Below are positions 18,801 through 27,229 of a stretch of 35,449 bases of DNA, one piece after another. Source of the DNA: Bacillus sp. SA1-12 (GTDB lineage: Bacteria > Bacillota > Bacilli > Bacillales > Bacillaceae). Position 1 is the first letter of the stretch. Each line of letters begins with the position of its first letter. The translations under genes and the position numbers were made by a program. Where the stretch lies: positions 1-35,449 of the forward strand of contig NZ_LATZ01000028.1 of NCBI RefSeq assembly GCF_000981385.1, written 5' to 3'. The notes below the pieces were generated by a model. That model made no database searches. It had not been told where the DNA came from and worked only from the letters and a program-made list of their open reading frames with translations.

Positions 18801-19509
18801 ATTCAAACTTATATTCAACTGTTTGTTCTCCAGTAATATCTTCGAATGTGTCACCATTCATTGTGTAACCATTCATTGTGTAACCAAAAACTAATTTCAC
18901 ACTGTTAATTTGATCGTCTTTTATAACAAACCCATCTTGGTATTCTTTCTTAACTTTACCGATGAATACTGAATCCGATTCTGAATCATCTACGAAGAAG
19001 TCTTTCAATTGACCATCTATTTGTTCGCCTTTGTCAGTAACAACATTCATAAGATCATACCATTCAACATTTCCGTCTGTAGTATTCTCAGCTGTAAACT
19101 TAACTTGAACATAAGAAAATCCATCTTTTAATTCTGCTACGTCAGTATCAGCCATATATGATAAATCTTCAGCAAACACTGGATCAACATCTGTCATTTT
19201 AATAACCTTAATATCTTGAATCGTTACTTTTAATGGAGCAATATCCACAGTTTCATTTACTTGCTTGATTTTTAATAATTCGCCTGTTCCTGCTTCTGAT
19301 TCAGCTTTTTGCCCAACTTCTAATAATTCAACATTTCCATTTTTATCTTTTTTAGGTTCTGACACTTCTTCTTTATTTAAAGATTCCTGTTCAGCAGCCT
19401 TTGGCTCTTCTTTTGGTTCACTTCCAGAAGACTGTTCTTCAGCTCCACAACCTGCTAATAACCCACCGACAACTAAACCTGAAATTAATAATTTTCCGTA
19501 CTTAAGCAA
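18799..19509 (-). CDS. Lipoprotein with DUF4352/DUF5068-like domain
   Basis: A 236-residue exported protein with lipobox LLAG-C, an acidic Glu/Ser/Pro-rich linker (residues ~22-60) and a beta-rich C-terminal domain. The pattern (QDIKVIKMTDVDP..., GFSYVQVKFTAENTTDGNVEWY) resembles telokin-like/DUF4352 cell-surface lipoproteins. GYTMN is duplicated by a 15-bp exact tandem repeat (18856-18870, 18871-18885). Start is TTG behind AGAGGT. Ligand and role unknown. Confidence 0.75.
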   Translation of the reverse strand: MLKYGKLLISGLVVGGLLAGCGAEEQSSGSEPKEEPKAAEQESLNKEEVSEPKKDKNGNVELLEVGQKAESEAGTGELLKIKQVNETVDIAPLKVTIQDIKVIKMTDVDPVFAEDLSYMADTDVAELKDGFSYVQVKFTAENTTDGNVEWYDLMNVVTDKGEQIDGQLKDFFVDDSESDSVFIGKVKKEYQDGFVIKDDQINSVKLVFGYTMNGYTMNGDTFEDITGEQTVEYKFE

Positions 19510-19873
19510 TTATTATACCTCTGTGTAATAATAATGTAATAAAATAAGTCCTTAATCACTATATCATGTAATCTTTTGTAATGTCATTACCTTTTTATGG
19601 TTTTATATAATTATTTTTTCCTATGTTTCTCTTAATTATTTTAGATCTAAAATTCTACATGGGAATTTGATACTTTTGCATATTTCTTAAAATACTAGAT
19701 TATTGAGAAACTCATTTTTGAAATAAATGGATATATTAGAAGGAATTGCGAATAAATGCACTTAAAATAAATTGCAGGTTAGTTCAACAAAGTAAGTTCA
19801 ATTAATTCCCACTGAAAATGGTATTTAATGTTAATATAGTAGAAAAAACACTGATAGTAAGGGGAGCTTATGT
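19510..19873. other. AT-rich intergenic region
   Basis: 364 bp without a supported gene. It is the divergent upstream region of two lipoprotein genes. The first (partial) copy of the cassette repeat lies at 19756-19796. Confidence 0.5.
19756..19796 (+). repeat. Cassette repeat, copy 1 (tail half)
   Basis: Contains the tail TTGCAGGTTAGTTCAACAAAG. It is preceded by AATGCACTTAAAATAA, a 16-mer that recurs at 24617 in front of a head half of the same repeat. Confidence 0.55.
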
Positions 19874-20323
19874 TTGAAATTTAAATTATTATCTTCTTTT
19901 TTATTAATCTCGGTATTATTAGCAGGATGTGTTAATGAAAAAAAAGCTACAACATATGATTATCAAAAAATTAGGCTAGAGCTAATTGAAAAGAAAACTC
20001 TAGAAGAAGGAATATCATATTCCATAAAATTGATAAATGGTAGTGATTTTGTTATAAAGCAAAATAATGTTTTTGTTTCCTTTCCTATAAAATACGGTGA
20101 GGCTGCTTATAAAGGTAATGAATATAAAGTTGAAGCTAAGGGAAACAAATTAGATATTCAACCAGGGGAAAAGGTTACATTAGATGTTTTTATGCCGTTT
20201 GAAGGTATAGGTGATAAATCTTTGTTAGGAATAGATAATCCTAGTATTCAATTAATAGGTTATATGGAAACCGTAGATATTAAACATCAATTTAGTGTTG
20301 GCGGAGACTTAATCAAGAATTGA
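19874..20323 (+). CDS. Small lipoprotein
   Basis: A 149-residue protein with signal peptide and lipobox LLAG-C, then a predicted beta-sandwich-like domain (SYSIKLINGSDFVIKQNNVFVSF...; LDIQPGEKVTLDVFMPF). The pattern fits an extracellular immunoglobulin-like fold, but no family is recognised. Start is TTG behind AAGGGGAG. Cassette repeats flank it on both sides, making it the first unit of the array. Confidence 0.75.
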   Translation: MKFKLLSSFLLISVLLAGCVNEKKATTYDYQKIRLELIEKKTLEEGISYSIKLINGSDFVIKQNNVFVSFPIKYGEAAYKGNEYKVEAKGNKLDIQPGEKVTLDVFMPFEGIGDKSLLGIDNPSIQLIGYMETVDIKHQFSVGGDLIKN

Positions 20324-20363
20324 AGCTAAGGTTTTTAAGCTAAGGGGGCTAGAGGCAGGCATT

Positions 20364-20400
20364 TTTTTATTCGACTAACGAAGCAGTTTAGTACAATAAG
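20364..20400 (+). repeat. Cassette repeat, copy 2
   Basis: TTATTCGACTAACGAAGCAG then TTTAGTACAATAA: arms ACTAA and TTTAGT and outer TTATT/AATAA pair. Lies 41 bp after the lipoprotein gene. Confidence 0.7.
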
Positions 20401-20479
20401 AATTAGCAGGGAATTCAATTGTTTTTTTAAGAAATAAATACATAGGACTTATTAGTTTATAAGTTGGAGGGAATATACT

Positions 20480-20950
20480 TTGCAAAATCCATTTCACCAT
20501 TTAGCAAGAGGAATCTTTATAAAAGATAATAAAGTATTGCTAGCACAAGCAAGAGGATATACAAACACCTTTCTACCTGGTGGTCATATAGAATTTGGTG
20601 AAAGTGCTAAAGATGCATTGAAACGAGAAATTGAAGAAGAGTTAGGCATAAATTGTACTGTAGGGAGTTTTCTTGGAGTAGTTGAACATAAATGGGAGAA
20701 AAATGGAGTGCTACATTGTGAGATAAATCAAGTTTTTGAAGTGAAAAGTGATGAGTTCCATAGTAATTCTAATCCTAAATCTATTGAATCACACCTTGAG
20801 TTCTTCTGGTGCAATGGAAGTGATTTGGACGATAATAATTTACAACCTTATCCGTTCAGGACTCTAATTAAAAATTATTTAAACGGTAAAAAAGATGTCT
20901 GGTGGGAGAGTTCTTTAAGCATAGAAATTGATGATTCGAACAGAAGCTAA
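20480..20950 (+). CDS. Nudix hydrolase (first of three)
   Basis: A 156-residue Nudix-fold pyrophosphohydrolase acting on nucleoside diphosphates linked to another moiety; substrate unknown. The Nudix box is complete: G35-x5-E41-x7-R49-E50-I-E-E53-E54-L-G56-I. Start TTG 20480 has GGAGGG 8 nt upstream. The stop codon abuts cassette repeat copy 3. Confidence 0.9.
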   Translation: MQNPFHHLARGIFIKDNKVLLAQARGYTNTFLPGGHIEFGESAKDALKREIEEELGINCTVGSFLGVVEHKWEKNGVLHCEINQVFEVKSDEFHSNSNPKSIESHLEFFWCNGSDLDDNNLQPYPFRTLIKNYLNGKKDVWWESSLSIEIDDSNRS

Positions 20951-21050
20951 ACTTTTCTTGTTTAGCTAACGGGTGCAAGAGTTAAAGATGGGATCGCTGC
21001 GGCGATCTTTTTTCTTTTTAGACTAATTGGCAGTTTAGTTGAATAAGAAA
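20951..21050 (+). repeat. Cassette repeat, copy 3 (full length, with terminator)
   Basis: Head TTGTTTAGCTAACGGGTGC, then a strong terminator GGATCGC-tgcg-GCGATC-TTTTTT (20991-21013), then tail GACTAATTGGCAGTTTAGTT GAATAAG. It starts at the last codon of the upstream Nudix gene and provides its terminator. Confidence 0.85.
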
Positions 21051-21089
21051 TAGACTCTTGGTTAAATATGGTATACAATTATCCCTAAG

Positions 21090-21103
21090 GGAACGTATGT
21101 TCT
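21090..21103 (+). promoter_or_regulatory. LexA/DinR box upstream of yoaZ-like gene
   Basis: GGAACGTATGTTCT has a perfect GAAC-RNRY-GTTC core. A possible promoter TAGACT-16-TACAAT (21051-21078) places the box at the transcription start. Confidence 0.65.
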
Positions 21104-21170
21104 TTTAGGTGGGATTGCTTTTGATGTGTAAAAAAATAAACTATAAAATTTATGATTGGAGTGTTATTGG

Positions 21171-21803
21171 ATGCAAACAAAAAAAGTTTTTCTATATGTA
21201 TTTAATACAATGTCGGACTGGGAATATGGATATTTAATTGCTGAACTAAACTCAGGAAGATATTTCAAAAAAGATTTAGTACCTTTAAAAGTAATTACAG
21301 TAGGAGCTAATAAAGAAATGATTACTACTATGGGAGGACTGAGCATAAAACCAGATATTTCCCTTGATGAATGTACTCTTGAGAGTAAAGATCTTTTAAT
21401 TTTACCAGGAGGGACTACTTGGAATGAAGAAATTCATCAACCTATCTTGGAAAGAATTGGACAAGCTTTAAAGCTTGGCACTATTGTTGCTGCAATTTGT
21501 GGTGCAATTGAGGCCCTTGCGAATATGGGATACTTAGATACTAGAAAGCATACAAGTAATAATTTAGAATACACTAAAATGGTATGTCCTAACTATAAAG
21601 GAGAAAAGTTCTATGAGGTGGGATCTGCGGTATCTGATGCGAATTTAGTTACTGCATCAGGAATAGCTCCTCTGGAATTTGCGATGGAAGTACTGAAAAA
21701 ATTAGATGTATTTGCACCAGATACATTAGATTCTTGGTATAGCCTAAATAAGACTCATAAACCTGAATACTTCTTCCAGTTAATGAACTCAATGAATAAA
21801 TGA
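21171..21803 (+). CDS. DJ-1/PfpI family protein (YoaZ-like)
   Basis: A 210-residue DJ-1/PfpI (class I glutamine amidotransferase-like) protein. The nucleophile elbow AAICGAIEALA carries the conserved cysteine, and LLILPGGTTWNE supplies the upstream acidic region. The sequence closely resembles B. subtilis YoaZ, linked to oxidative stress. ATG 21171 is preferred (GGAG 9 nt upstream) over an in-frame TTG at 21156. The upstream LexA-like box suggests damage-inducible expression, unusual for this family. Confidence 0.85.
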   Translation: MQTKKVFLYVFNTMSDWEYGYLIAELNSGRYFKKDLVPLKVITVGANKEMITTMGGLSIKPDISLDECTLESKDLLILPGGTTWNEEIHQPILERIGQALKLGTIVAAICGAIEALANMGYLDTRKHTSNNLEYTKMVCPNYKGEKFYEVGSAVSDANLVTASGIAPLEFAMEVLKKLDVFAPDTLDSWYSLNKTHKPEYFFQLMNSMNK

Positions 21804-21969
21804 GTTAAAATATCAAATGGCATTTTTATTTTTTGAAATAATCTCCATACTTTGTACGATGTCAAAGTATAATTTTTACACATAATCAAAGTTTTTAGAT
21901 AAGTTAACAGAGGTTGTTGATAATTGTAAACTATCGGGGGTGTTGATCCAAGCAGGATTAATGCCCTTT

Positions 21970-22015
21970 TATGTTGAACTCCTTATTGTAGAAACGGAGC
22001 AGAATAGTTGAAAAA
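21970..22015 (+). repeat. Cassette repeat, copy 4 (diverged)
   Basis: CTTATTGTAGAAACGGAGCA then GAATAGTTGAAAAA: aligns with the tail CTTATTGAAGTAAACGGTGCAGGATAGTTGAACAAG of better copies. Confidence 0.5.
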
Positions 22016-22097
22016 CTGTTACAATTTCTTTATTTTGTTGGTAATCTTTGGTAATATCTAATTTAGAGATGTAAAGAAAGGGGAATCTATATTACAT

Positions 22098-22118
22098 ATG
22101 TGGAATACCTTGAAATGA
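22098..22118 (+). CDS. Possible leader peptide MWNTLK
   Basis: Six codons (ATG to TGA) start 13-15 nt after AAAGAAAGGGG. Antibiotic-responsive attenuators of Firmicutes resistance genes often begin with such a uORF. Its reality is uncertain; the distance to the hairpin (113 nt) is long. Confidence 0.3.
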   Translation: MWNTLK

Positions 22119-22231
22119 TTATTTAATTAGATAGAGACAGTTACGGTCCTTGATTCTTAAGGATACGTTTATTTGTTCATCTGAAATCATTCAAGGGATA
22201 CATGGTGTGGATAATTAAATTCCCATTACCA

Positions 22232-22257
22232 AGCAGATACCTTTGTATATCTGCTTT
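22232..22257 (+). terminator. Attenuator-like terminator before the phosphotransferase gene
   Basis: AGCAGATA-cctttgta-TATCTGCT followed by TTTATTT, ending 57 bp before the start codon. A terminator between promoter and gene fits attenuation. Confidence 0.65.
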
Positions 22258-22313
22258 TATTTATGGGTAAAAATACATCTCATTATAGTGTCCCTAAATT
22301 TGGGGGAATTTTA

Positions 22314-23111
22314 ATGAAAAGTCAGTACGAAAACGAAGAAATACTAACAGGAGGGAATGTCTCCAACGTATATCGTTCGGGTGATACTGTTCGACGTGAA
22401 TTAAAGCCTGATAGTGTTAAAACTCATAAGTTATTGCAGCATTTGGAAAGTAAAGGTTTTGATTATGCACCGAAGTTTTTAGGTATTGATGAAAAAGATA
22501 GAGAGATATTATCATTTATTGAAGGAGAAGCTGGTAATTATCCTTTGAAAAAATATATGTGGTCTAATGATGTATTAAAAGAAATAGCGAAAATGCTTCG
22601 TCTCTATCATGACGCTGTGAGTGATTTTCCGTTATTAAATGAGTGGAAACCAATGGATAATACTCCCTATAAAATAGAGGTTGTATGTCACAATGATTTT
22701 GCTATATATAACATTATTTTTAATCACGAAAAGCCAGTAGGTATTATTGATTTTGATGTTGCTGCTCCTGGTCCAAGAATTTGGGATATAGCCTATACTC
22801 TTTACACTTGCATTCCTTTAAGTAGACTTTATCATACTGAAACAGGTGAGGCAGTTTATTATGATACATTAAAGGATGCAGACCGTATAAAACAAAGGGT
22901 TAAATTGTTTTTTGAATCCTATGGTATTGAGGGAATGGAAAATGGTTTTTTAGAGATGGTATTGCTACGAGTAGAAGGATTATGTAAATACATGATAAAA
23001 AAAGCCAGCGAAGGTGATGCTGCTTTTCAAAAGATGGTAGATGAAGGGCATCTTGAACATTATCAAAAGGAACTTCAATTCATTCGTAAACATGGAAAAG
23101 AGTGGATTTAA
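22314..23111 (+). CDS. Aminoglycoside phosphotransferase-family protein
   Basis: A 265-residue APH/choline-kinase-fold protein. The catalytic loop is VCHNDFAIYN (H126, N127, D128, N133) and the metal-binding DFD is D146-F-D148 in IIDFDVAAPGP. These are standard for small-molecule kinases including aminoglycoside phosphotransferases, but substrate cannot be told. ATG 22314 is chosen because GGGGGAA lies 7 nt upstream; an in-frame ATG at 22263 would overlap the attenuator tail. It is preceded by a candidate attenuator, suggesting antibiotic-induced expression. Confidence 0.88.
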   Translation: MKSQYENEEILTGGNVSNVYRSGDTVRRELKPDSVKTHKLLQHLESKGFDYAPKFLGIDEKDREILSFIEGEAGNYPLKKYMWSNDVLKEIAKMLRLYHDAVSDFPLLNEWKPMDNTPYKIEVVCHNDFAIYNIIFNHEKPVGIIDFDVAAPGPRIWDIAYTLYTCIPLSRLYHTETGEAVYYDTLKDADRIKQRVKLFFESYGIEGMENGFLEMVLLRVEGLCKYMIKKASEGDAAFQKMVDEGHLEHYQKELQFIRKHGKEWI

Positions 23112-23119
23112 GGGGAAGG

Positions 23120-23190
23120 TTTTGTTGAACTCCCTCAGTTAGATACATTTATCTCTCGAATGCTAAAGGTGCAGGATAGTGCAATTAGCA
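23120..23190 (+). repeat. Cassette repeat, copy 5 (diverged)
   Basis: Head TTTTGTTGAACTCCCTCAGT and tail GCTAAAGGTGCAGGATAGTG are recognisable; the central terminator is lost. Lies directly after the phosphotransferase gene. Confidence 0.5.
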
Positions 23191-23287
23191 GTGACTCTTT
23201 ACATTTAATTACTAAGGAAATATTTACAATAATTAAAATTACAACCTTGAACTTTTATTATCAATAATTTAGAATGAACCTAATAAT

Positions 23288-23562
23288 TAGGAGAGCGATG
23301 AAGAAGAAGAGTAAGCTTTAAGAACGCTTCAGAGAGCTGATGGTTGGTGAAAATCAGTGTGGGATTATTGCTGAATGGGCTTCTGAGCTACTAGACTGAA
23401 AACAAGTAGTAGGTTTAGCGGACTGTCTTACCGTTAAAAGAGACTAAGTATCGAAACAAATTTAATGTTTCAGTACGGATAAGTGCGTTTACATTTGTAA
23501 ACGAATAAAGGTGGCACCACGGGTTACTCGTCCTTGTTTTTTAGGATGGGTAGCCCTTTTTG
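23288..23562 (+). promoter_or_regulatory. T-box riboswitch (tRNA-Trp) of trpS
   Basis: Stem I sequences GAAGAAGAGTAAGC and AGAGAGCTGATGG... lead to the specifier loop GCTGAATGGGCTTCTGAG, where TGG (23376-23378) reads as the Trp codon. The T-box AAGGTGGCACCACG at 23508-23521 matches the consensus. It is followed by the terminator GGGTTAC...GTCCT / AGGATGGGTAGCCC-TTTTT (23521-23561). Uncharged tRNA-Trp would stabilise the antiterminator and turn trpS on. Confidence 0.93.
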
Positions 23563-23591
23563 TATTAATTACATATACAAGGAGGTTTATA

Positions 23592-24590
23592 ATGAAAAAA
23601 ACTATTTTAACTGGAATAAAACCTACGGGACAAATTCATTTAGGTAATTATATAGGAGCGATAAAACCAGCCTTAGAACTAGCAAAGGTACAAGATTTTA
23701 ATGCAGCATACTTTGTTGCAGATTATCATGGTCTTACAAAAATCCATAATCCTGAGGAATTTAGACATTTATCATACGGAATAGCAGCAACTTGGTTAGC
23801 ATTGGGGCTTGACCCTGAAAAGGTAATCTTTTATAGACAATCTGATGTTCCTGAGATATTTGAATTGAACTGGATATTAAGCTGTTTTACATCCAAAGGG
23901 TTAATGAATAGGGCTCATGCATATAAAGCTATTGTTGATAGTAATAAAAAAGTGGATAGAGATATAGATTTTGGTGTAAATATGGGGTTATTTAACTATC
24001 CAATTTTAATGACGGCAGATATTTTGATGTTTAAAACGGAAGTTGTTCCTGTGGGAAAAGACCAAGTACAACATGTAGAGATAGCTAGGGACATTGCTGA
24101 AAGTTTTAATAATCATTACGGAGAGACATTTTTGTTACCCGAGTACAAAATACAAGAAGACACAGCTGTATTGCCTGGATTAGATGGTCGAAAAATGAGT
24201 AAAAGTTATAATAATACAATTCCACTTTTTGAAGAACCAAAAAAATTACAAAAACTAATAAATAAGATCAAAACAGATTCATTGCCCCCAGAGGTACCAA
24301 AAGACCCTGATACGTCAGTTATATTCATGTTATATAAAGAATTTGCTTCTCCAACTGAAGTAGACAAAATGAAAGAACAATTTTTAAGTGGCATTAGCTG
24401 GGGTGAAGCAAAAAAGGAATTGTTTAATGTTATGGATAGATTTATTAGCCAACCACGGGAAAGATATCATGAGCTTATGGCATCCCCTGAATCATTAGAT
24501 GAAATTTTAAAAGAGGGGGCAGAAAAAGCAAGAGCAATTAGTGCTCCATTCCTAAAAGAAATTAAGCGTAAAATCGGGTTTTATGTATAG
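23592..24590 (+). CDS. trpS: Tryptophanyl-tRNA synthetase (accessory copy likely)
   Basis: Charges tRNA-Trp with tryptophan. The 332-residue class Ic synthetase has the HIGH-type motif GQIHLGNYIGA near the N-terminus and GRKMSKSYNN as the KMSKS loop; length fits TrpRS. ATG 23592 is chosen for AAGGAGG upstream; the open frame runs back into the T-box. Bacillus normally has trpS elsewhere in the chromosome, so this island copy is probably a second enzyme, possibly resistant to a TrpRS inhibitor such as indolmycin. That role is inference. Confidence 0.93.
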   Translation: MKKTILTGIKPTGQIHLGNYIGAIKPALELAKVQDFNAAYFVADYHGLTKIHNPEEFRHLSYGIAATWLALGLDPEKVIFYRQSDVPEIFELNWILSCFTSKGLMNRAHAYKAIVDSNKKVDRDIDFGVNMGLFNYPILMTADILMFKTEVVPVGKDQVQHVEIARDIAESFNNHYGETFLLPEYKIQEDTAVLPGLDGRKMSKSYNNTIPLFEEPKKLQKLINKIKTDSLPPEVPKDPDTSVIFMLYKEFASPTEVDKMKEQFLSGISWGEAKKELFNVMDRFISQPRERYHELMASPESLDEILKEGAEKARAISAPFLKEIKRKIGFYV

Positions 24591-24614
24591 AGGCAAAATG
24601 CAAAATAAAGAGAT

Positions 24615-24652
24615 ATTGTGAAGTAATGCACTTAAAATAACGGGTGCTTTAG
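24615..24652 (+). repeat. Cassette repeat, copy 6 (head half)
   Basis: AATGCACTTAAAATAA followed by CGGGTGCTTTAGT. The 16-mer is identical to the one before copy 1, while the rest matches the head of copy 3. Confidence 0.5.
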
Positions 24653-24769
24653 TGTAAGAAGAGATTACATAAAACCTCATTTTTTTATGCAGCTACCAAG
24701 CTTCTTCAGAAGATCAAAACGTTGGTAAATCAACGATGTATAAAATCATAATAATCGATAAAAACCGAG

Positions 24770-24812
24770 AAGAGCCAAAACCTTAATATTACTGGGTTTG
24801 GCTCTTTGGCTT
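24770..24812. terminator. Terminator between trpS and the ABC operon
   Basis: AAGAGCCAAAACC-ttaatattact-GGGTTTGGCTCTT followed by TGGCTTTATT; located between convergent units. Confidence 0.75.
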
Positions 24813-24956
24813 TATTAGGATAGTTGCGATTATGTTAACTAGTTTTGTATAGAGTATTCATGTTATATTTTATTTTAGAACTTTACTCAATTAAGCGTAA
24901 AAAATTTTGATTTGCTGGATTGCCCTTAATATAAATAATCAATGACTTAAAATATT

Positions 24957-25628
24957 TTAACTTTGTAGGTATTCTTTCTTTATGTTTTCTGTCAACTTCT
25001 CAAGCTTAGTATCTAAAATAATATAATTTTCATCACATAATTCTTCAATGTCTGCTTGATTATGGCTAGTTAATAGGATCGTATGTCCCTTTTTTTGTTG
25101 AACTTTAATAATATCTTTAATATCCTTATAGGTTTTAAAATCCAATGCATTGAAAGGCTCATCTAGGATAATTAAATCTTGATCTTCCATGATAGCCTGA
25201 GCAATCCCTAATTTTTTTTTCATTCCTAACGAAAATACACTAACTCTTGATTTGTCATTTGGATCTAATCCCACTAATTGTAGAGTATCTTTTATTTTTG
25301 TTTCATCGATTTTATTATTTATTTCGGCTAAAAATTGTAGATTTTTAAAAGCACTATATATACCGATATATCCTGGATTATTAATTAAAACACCGGTATC
25401 GCTAGGAAAATCAAAATCCTTCCCCAATCTTTTTCCGCGAATATAAATCTCTCCACTATCAGGCTTGATAAAACCAGCTATGAGTTTAAATAAAACGGAT
25501 TTACCACTTCCATTTGAACCTATAATCCCAATAGTTTGGCCCTTTTTAATTTTTAAGTTTACATCACTTAAAATAGTACGGCCTTTAAACTTCTTGTTTA
25601 CATTATTTAATTCAATAATAGTCTCCAT
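24957..25628 (-). CDS. ABC transporter ATP-binding protein
   Basis: A 223-residue ATPase that would energise the adjacent membrane proteins. Walker A GSNGSGKS, signature FSLGMKKKL (degenerate LSGGQ, common in export ABCs of the bacteriocin/antibiotic type), Walker B LIILDEP and switch H in LLTSHNQ. ATG 25628 is preferred (AAAGGATG upstream); the frame extends further but without a site. It starts 4 nt after the permease stops, so it is the last gene of a three-gene operon. Confidence 0.9.
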   Translation of the reverse strand: METIIELNNVNKKFKGRTILSDVNLKIKKGQTIGIIGSNGSGKSVLFKLIAGFIKPDSGEIYIRGKRLGKDFDFPSDTGVLINNPGYIGIYSAFKNLQFLAEINNKIDETKIKDTLQLVGLDPNDKSRVSVFSLGMKKKLGIAQAIMEDQDLIILDEPFNALDFKTYKDIKDIIKVQQKKGHTILLTSHNQADIEELCDENYIILDTKLEKLTENIKKEYLQS

Positions 25629-25632
25629 AATT

Positions 25633-27198
25633 TCATCCTTTGTTAAAACATTTTTGATATAAGCCACTTTGTAAAACACTGAACAGCAAAAGATTTGAAA
25701 CACCTAAAATGCCAATAGAGTGAAAGTAAGAAATTCCTTGCCTTTCACCAACAAATTCTTCAAGCCTTGCCAGTGACGATAACCCGATTGGAAAATATTT
25801 AATCCATGATGTATCTACTAAACATAATAAATAAGACAATACTATTACTATAAACCCTGTAACAGCTGTTTTTGTGTAACAAAACAAAGAAAAAATAATT
25901 AAAAAGGTTATAAAGAGTTCTAAAAACTTACTGCTAATAATTATTAGCAACAAGTAACTGGTATTTAAATTCTGAACTCCTTTTTCATCAAAAAATGGAA
26001 TCATATAGTTATAACCATTAAACGACAAATTAAACAAACTAGATGCAATAAATGCAATGATTAAGGTAACCAATATGTAACTAAAGAGAAAAAAAACTGT
26101 TGATCGCATAATTGATGAAAACCAATGTTTCTTTTTCTTTAATCTGATAATTATCATGAAACTCCTATTAATACTTTCCTTTTCTAAAAAATAACTTAAT
26201 AAATAAATCGGTATACCGTTATAAACAACTAACCGAAGAAAATCGAGAAAGTTAAAATACCCCGTTCCATGGCCGTAAAAAAGAATAGTCAACAAATCAA
26301 AAAAAGTAATATTTTTTTGAGTGAATATAGTAGAAAACACTAAGAAAGCTAATAATCCAAGAATAACAATAAGGTTAAATTTATTCATTAAAATACTTAA
26401 ATTCCATTTAGACATCGCATCAGAATAATTAAATTCAAATGTGATTTTTTTAAACCAGAATTTTTTAACAGTTAATAATATACCAACAATCGATACACAT
26501 TCTAAAAGAATAAGGTAATAAAACTTGTTACCTAATACAGCAAAAGCATGATGTAAAATAATATAGTTATTTAAAAATAAGTAAGGAAATTTTAAATCTA
26601 TATCTGTACGAATACTTATTAACATCATTAAATAGATAATAATAATACTAAAAATAACATATTTTGGATCCAGAAAATGATTCAAAAATACGAAAAGAAT
26701 TCCAAGAAACGTTAATCCTAGAATTAAGTAGATTATAATAAAACAACTAGCCAATAGTGGATTAGAGTAAAATTCTTGAAAGTTACTTAATACAAAAAGA
26801 CTTTCATTTTCTAAAACTGTAAAAAGATTCTCAAATCTAAGTCCTATTCCCATAATTAGCGCAATAAGAACGTGGAATATTACAAACAATGTAGAATTTA
26901 AAAAGATTGAAACTACCTTTGAAAAGAAATATCTATGAAATTTCTTGGATCTAATCCAAACACTTTCCTCGTCATTAGTGTATAAATTAAATAATAAAAA
27001 TATAAAACTAATAATCATGAAATACAACAAGTAATAATGATCTGTAATAGCGTTTACTATAAATTCCCAATAAGTAAGATTATAAGTAGTGGCCAAATTT
27101 TTTAAATATAGGGTATAAATAGTATAAATTAATAAAATGATCCAAATTTTATTTGACAAAAATTTATTAACATAACTTTTTATTAAACTCTTTATCAT
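25633..27198 (-). CDS. ABC transporter permease, large membrane protein
   Basis: A 521-residue, strongly hydrophobic protein with roughly 10-12 predicted membrane helices and Lys/Phe-rich cytoplasmic loops. It lies between the small membrane protein gene and the ATPase gene on one transcript, so it is taken as the permease. Resemblance is to ABC-2-like export or immunity permeases. No substrate can be inferred; nearby I see no bacteriocin precursor or modification gene. Confidence 0.75.
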   Translation of the reverse strand: MIKSLIKSYVNKFLSNKIWIILLIYTIYTLYLKNLATTYNLTYWEFIVNAITDHYYLLYFMIISFIFLLFNLYTNDEESVWIRSKKFHRYFFSKVVSIFLNSTLFVIFHVLIALIMGIGLRFENLFTVLENESLFVLSNFQEFYSNPLLASCFIIIYLILGLTFLGILFVFLNHFLDPKYVIFSIIIIYLMMLISIRTDIDLKFPYLFLNNYIILHHAFAVLGNKFYYLILLECVSIVGILLTVKKFWFKKITFEFNYSDAMSKWNLSILMNKFNLIVILGLLAFLVFSTIFTQKNITFFDLLTILFYGHGTGYFNFLDFLRLVVYNGIPIYLLSYFLEKESINRSFMIIIRLKKKKHWFSSIMRSTVFFLFSYILVTLIIAFIASSLFNLSFNGYNYMIPFFDEKGVQNLNTSYLLLIIISSKFLELFITFLIIFSLFCYTKTAVTGFIVIVLSYLLCLVDTSWIKYFPIGLSSLARLEEFVGERQGISYFHSIGILGVSNLLLFSVLQSGLYQKCFNKG

Positions 27199-27229
27199 AG
27201 TGGATTTAAAACTCCTTTTTTATTGAATA

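Larger units (their letters stand above)
21804..22313 (+). other. Leader and intergenic region before the phosphotransferase gene
   Basis: 510 bp with no large gene. It contains a diverged cassette repeat (21970-22015), a possible 6-codon leader peptide (22098-22118) and a terminator-like hairpin (22232-22257). The layout suggests transcription attenuation. Confidence 0.5.
24591..24956. other. Region between trpS and the ABC operon
   Basis: 366 bp without a supported gene. It has a partial cassette repeat (24615-24652) and a terminator hairpin (24770-24812). The stretch between them (24660-24760) could be a remnant of a lost gene but I cannot identify it. Confidence 0.4.

Noticed and set aside
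24660..24760. Possible transposase or resolvase remnant after trpS
   Set aside because: The stretch is too short and shows no recognisable motif in any frame.
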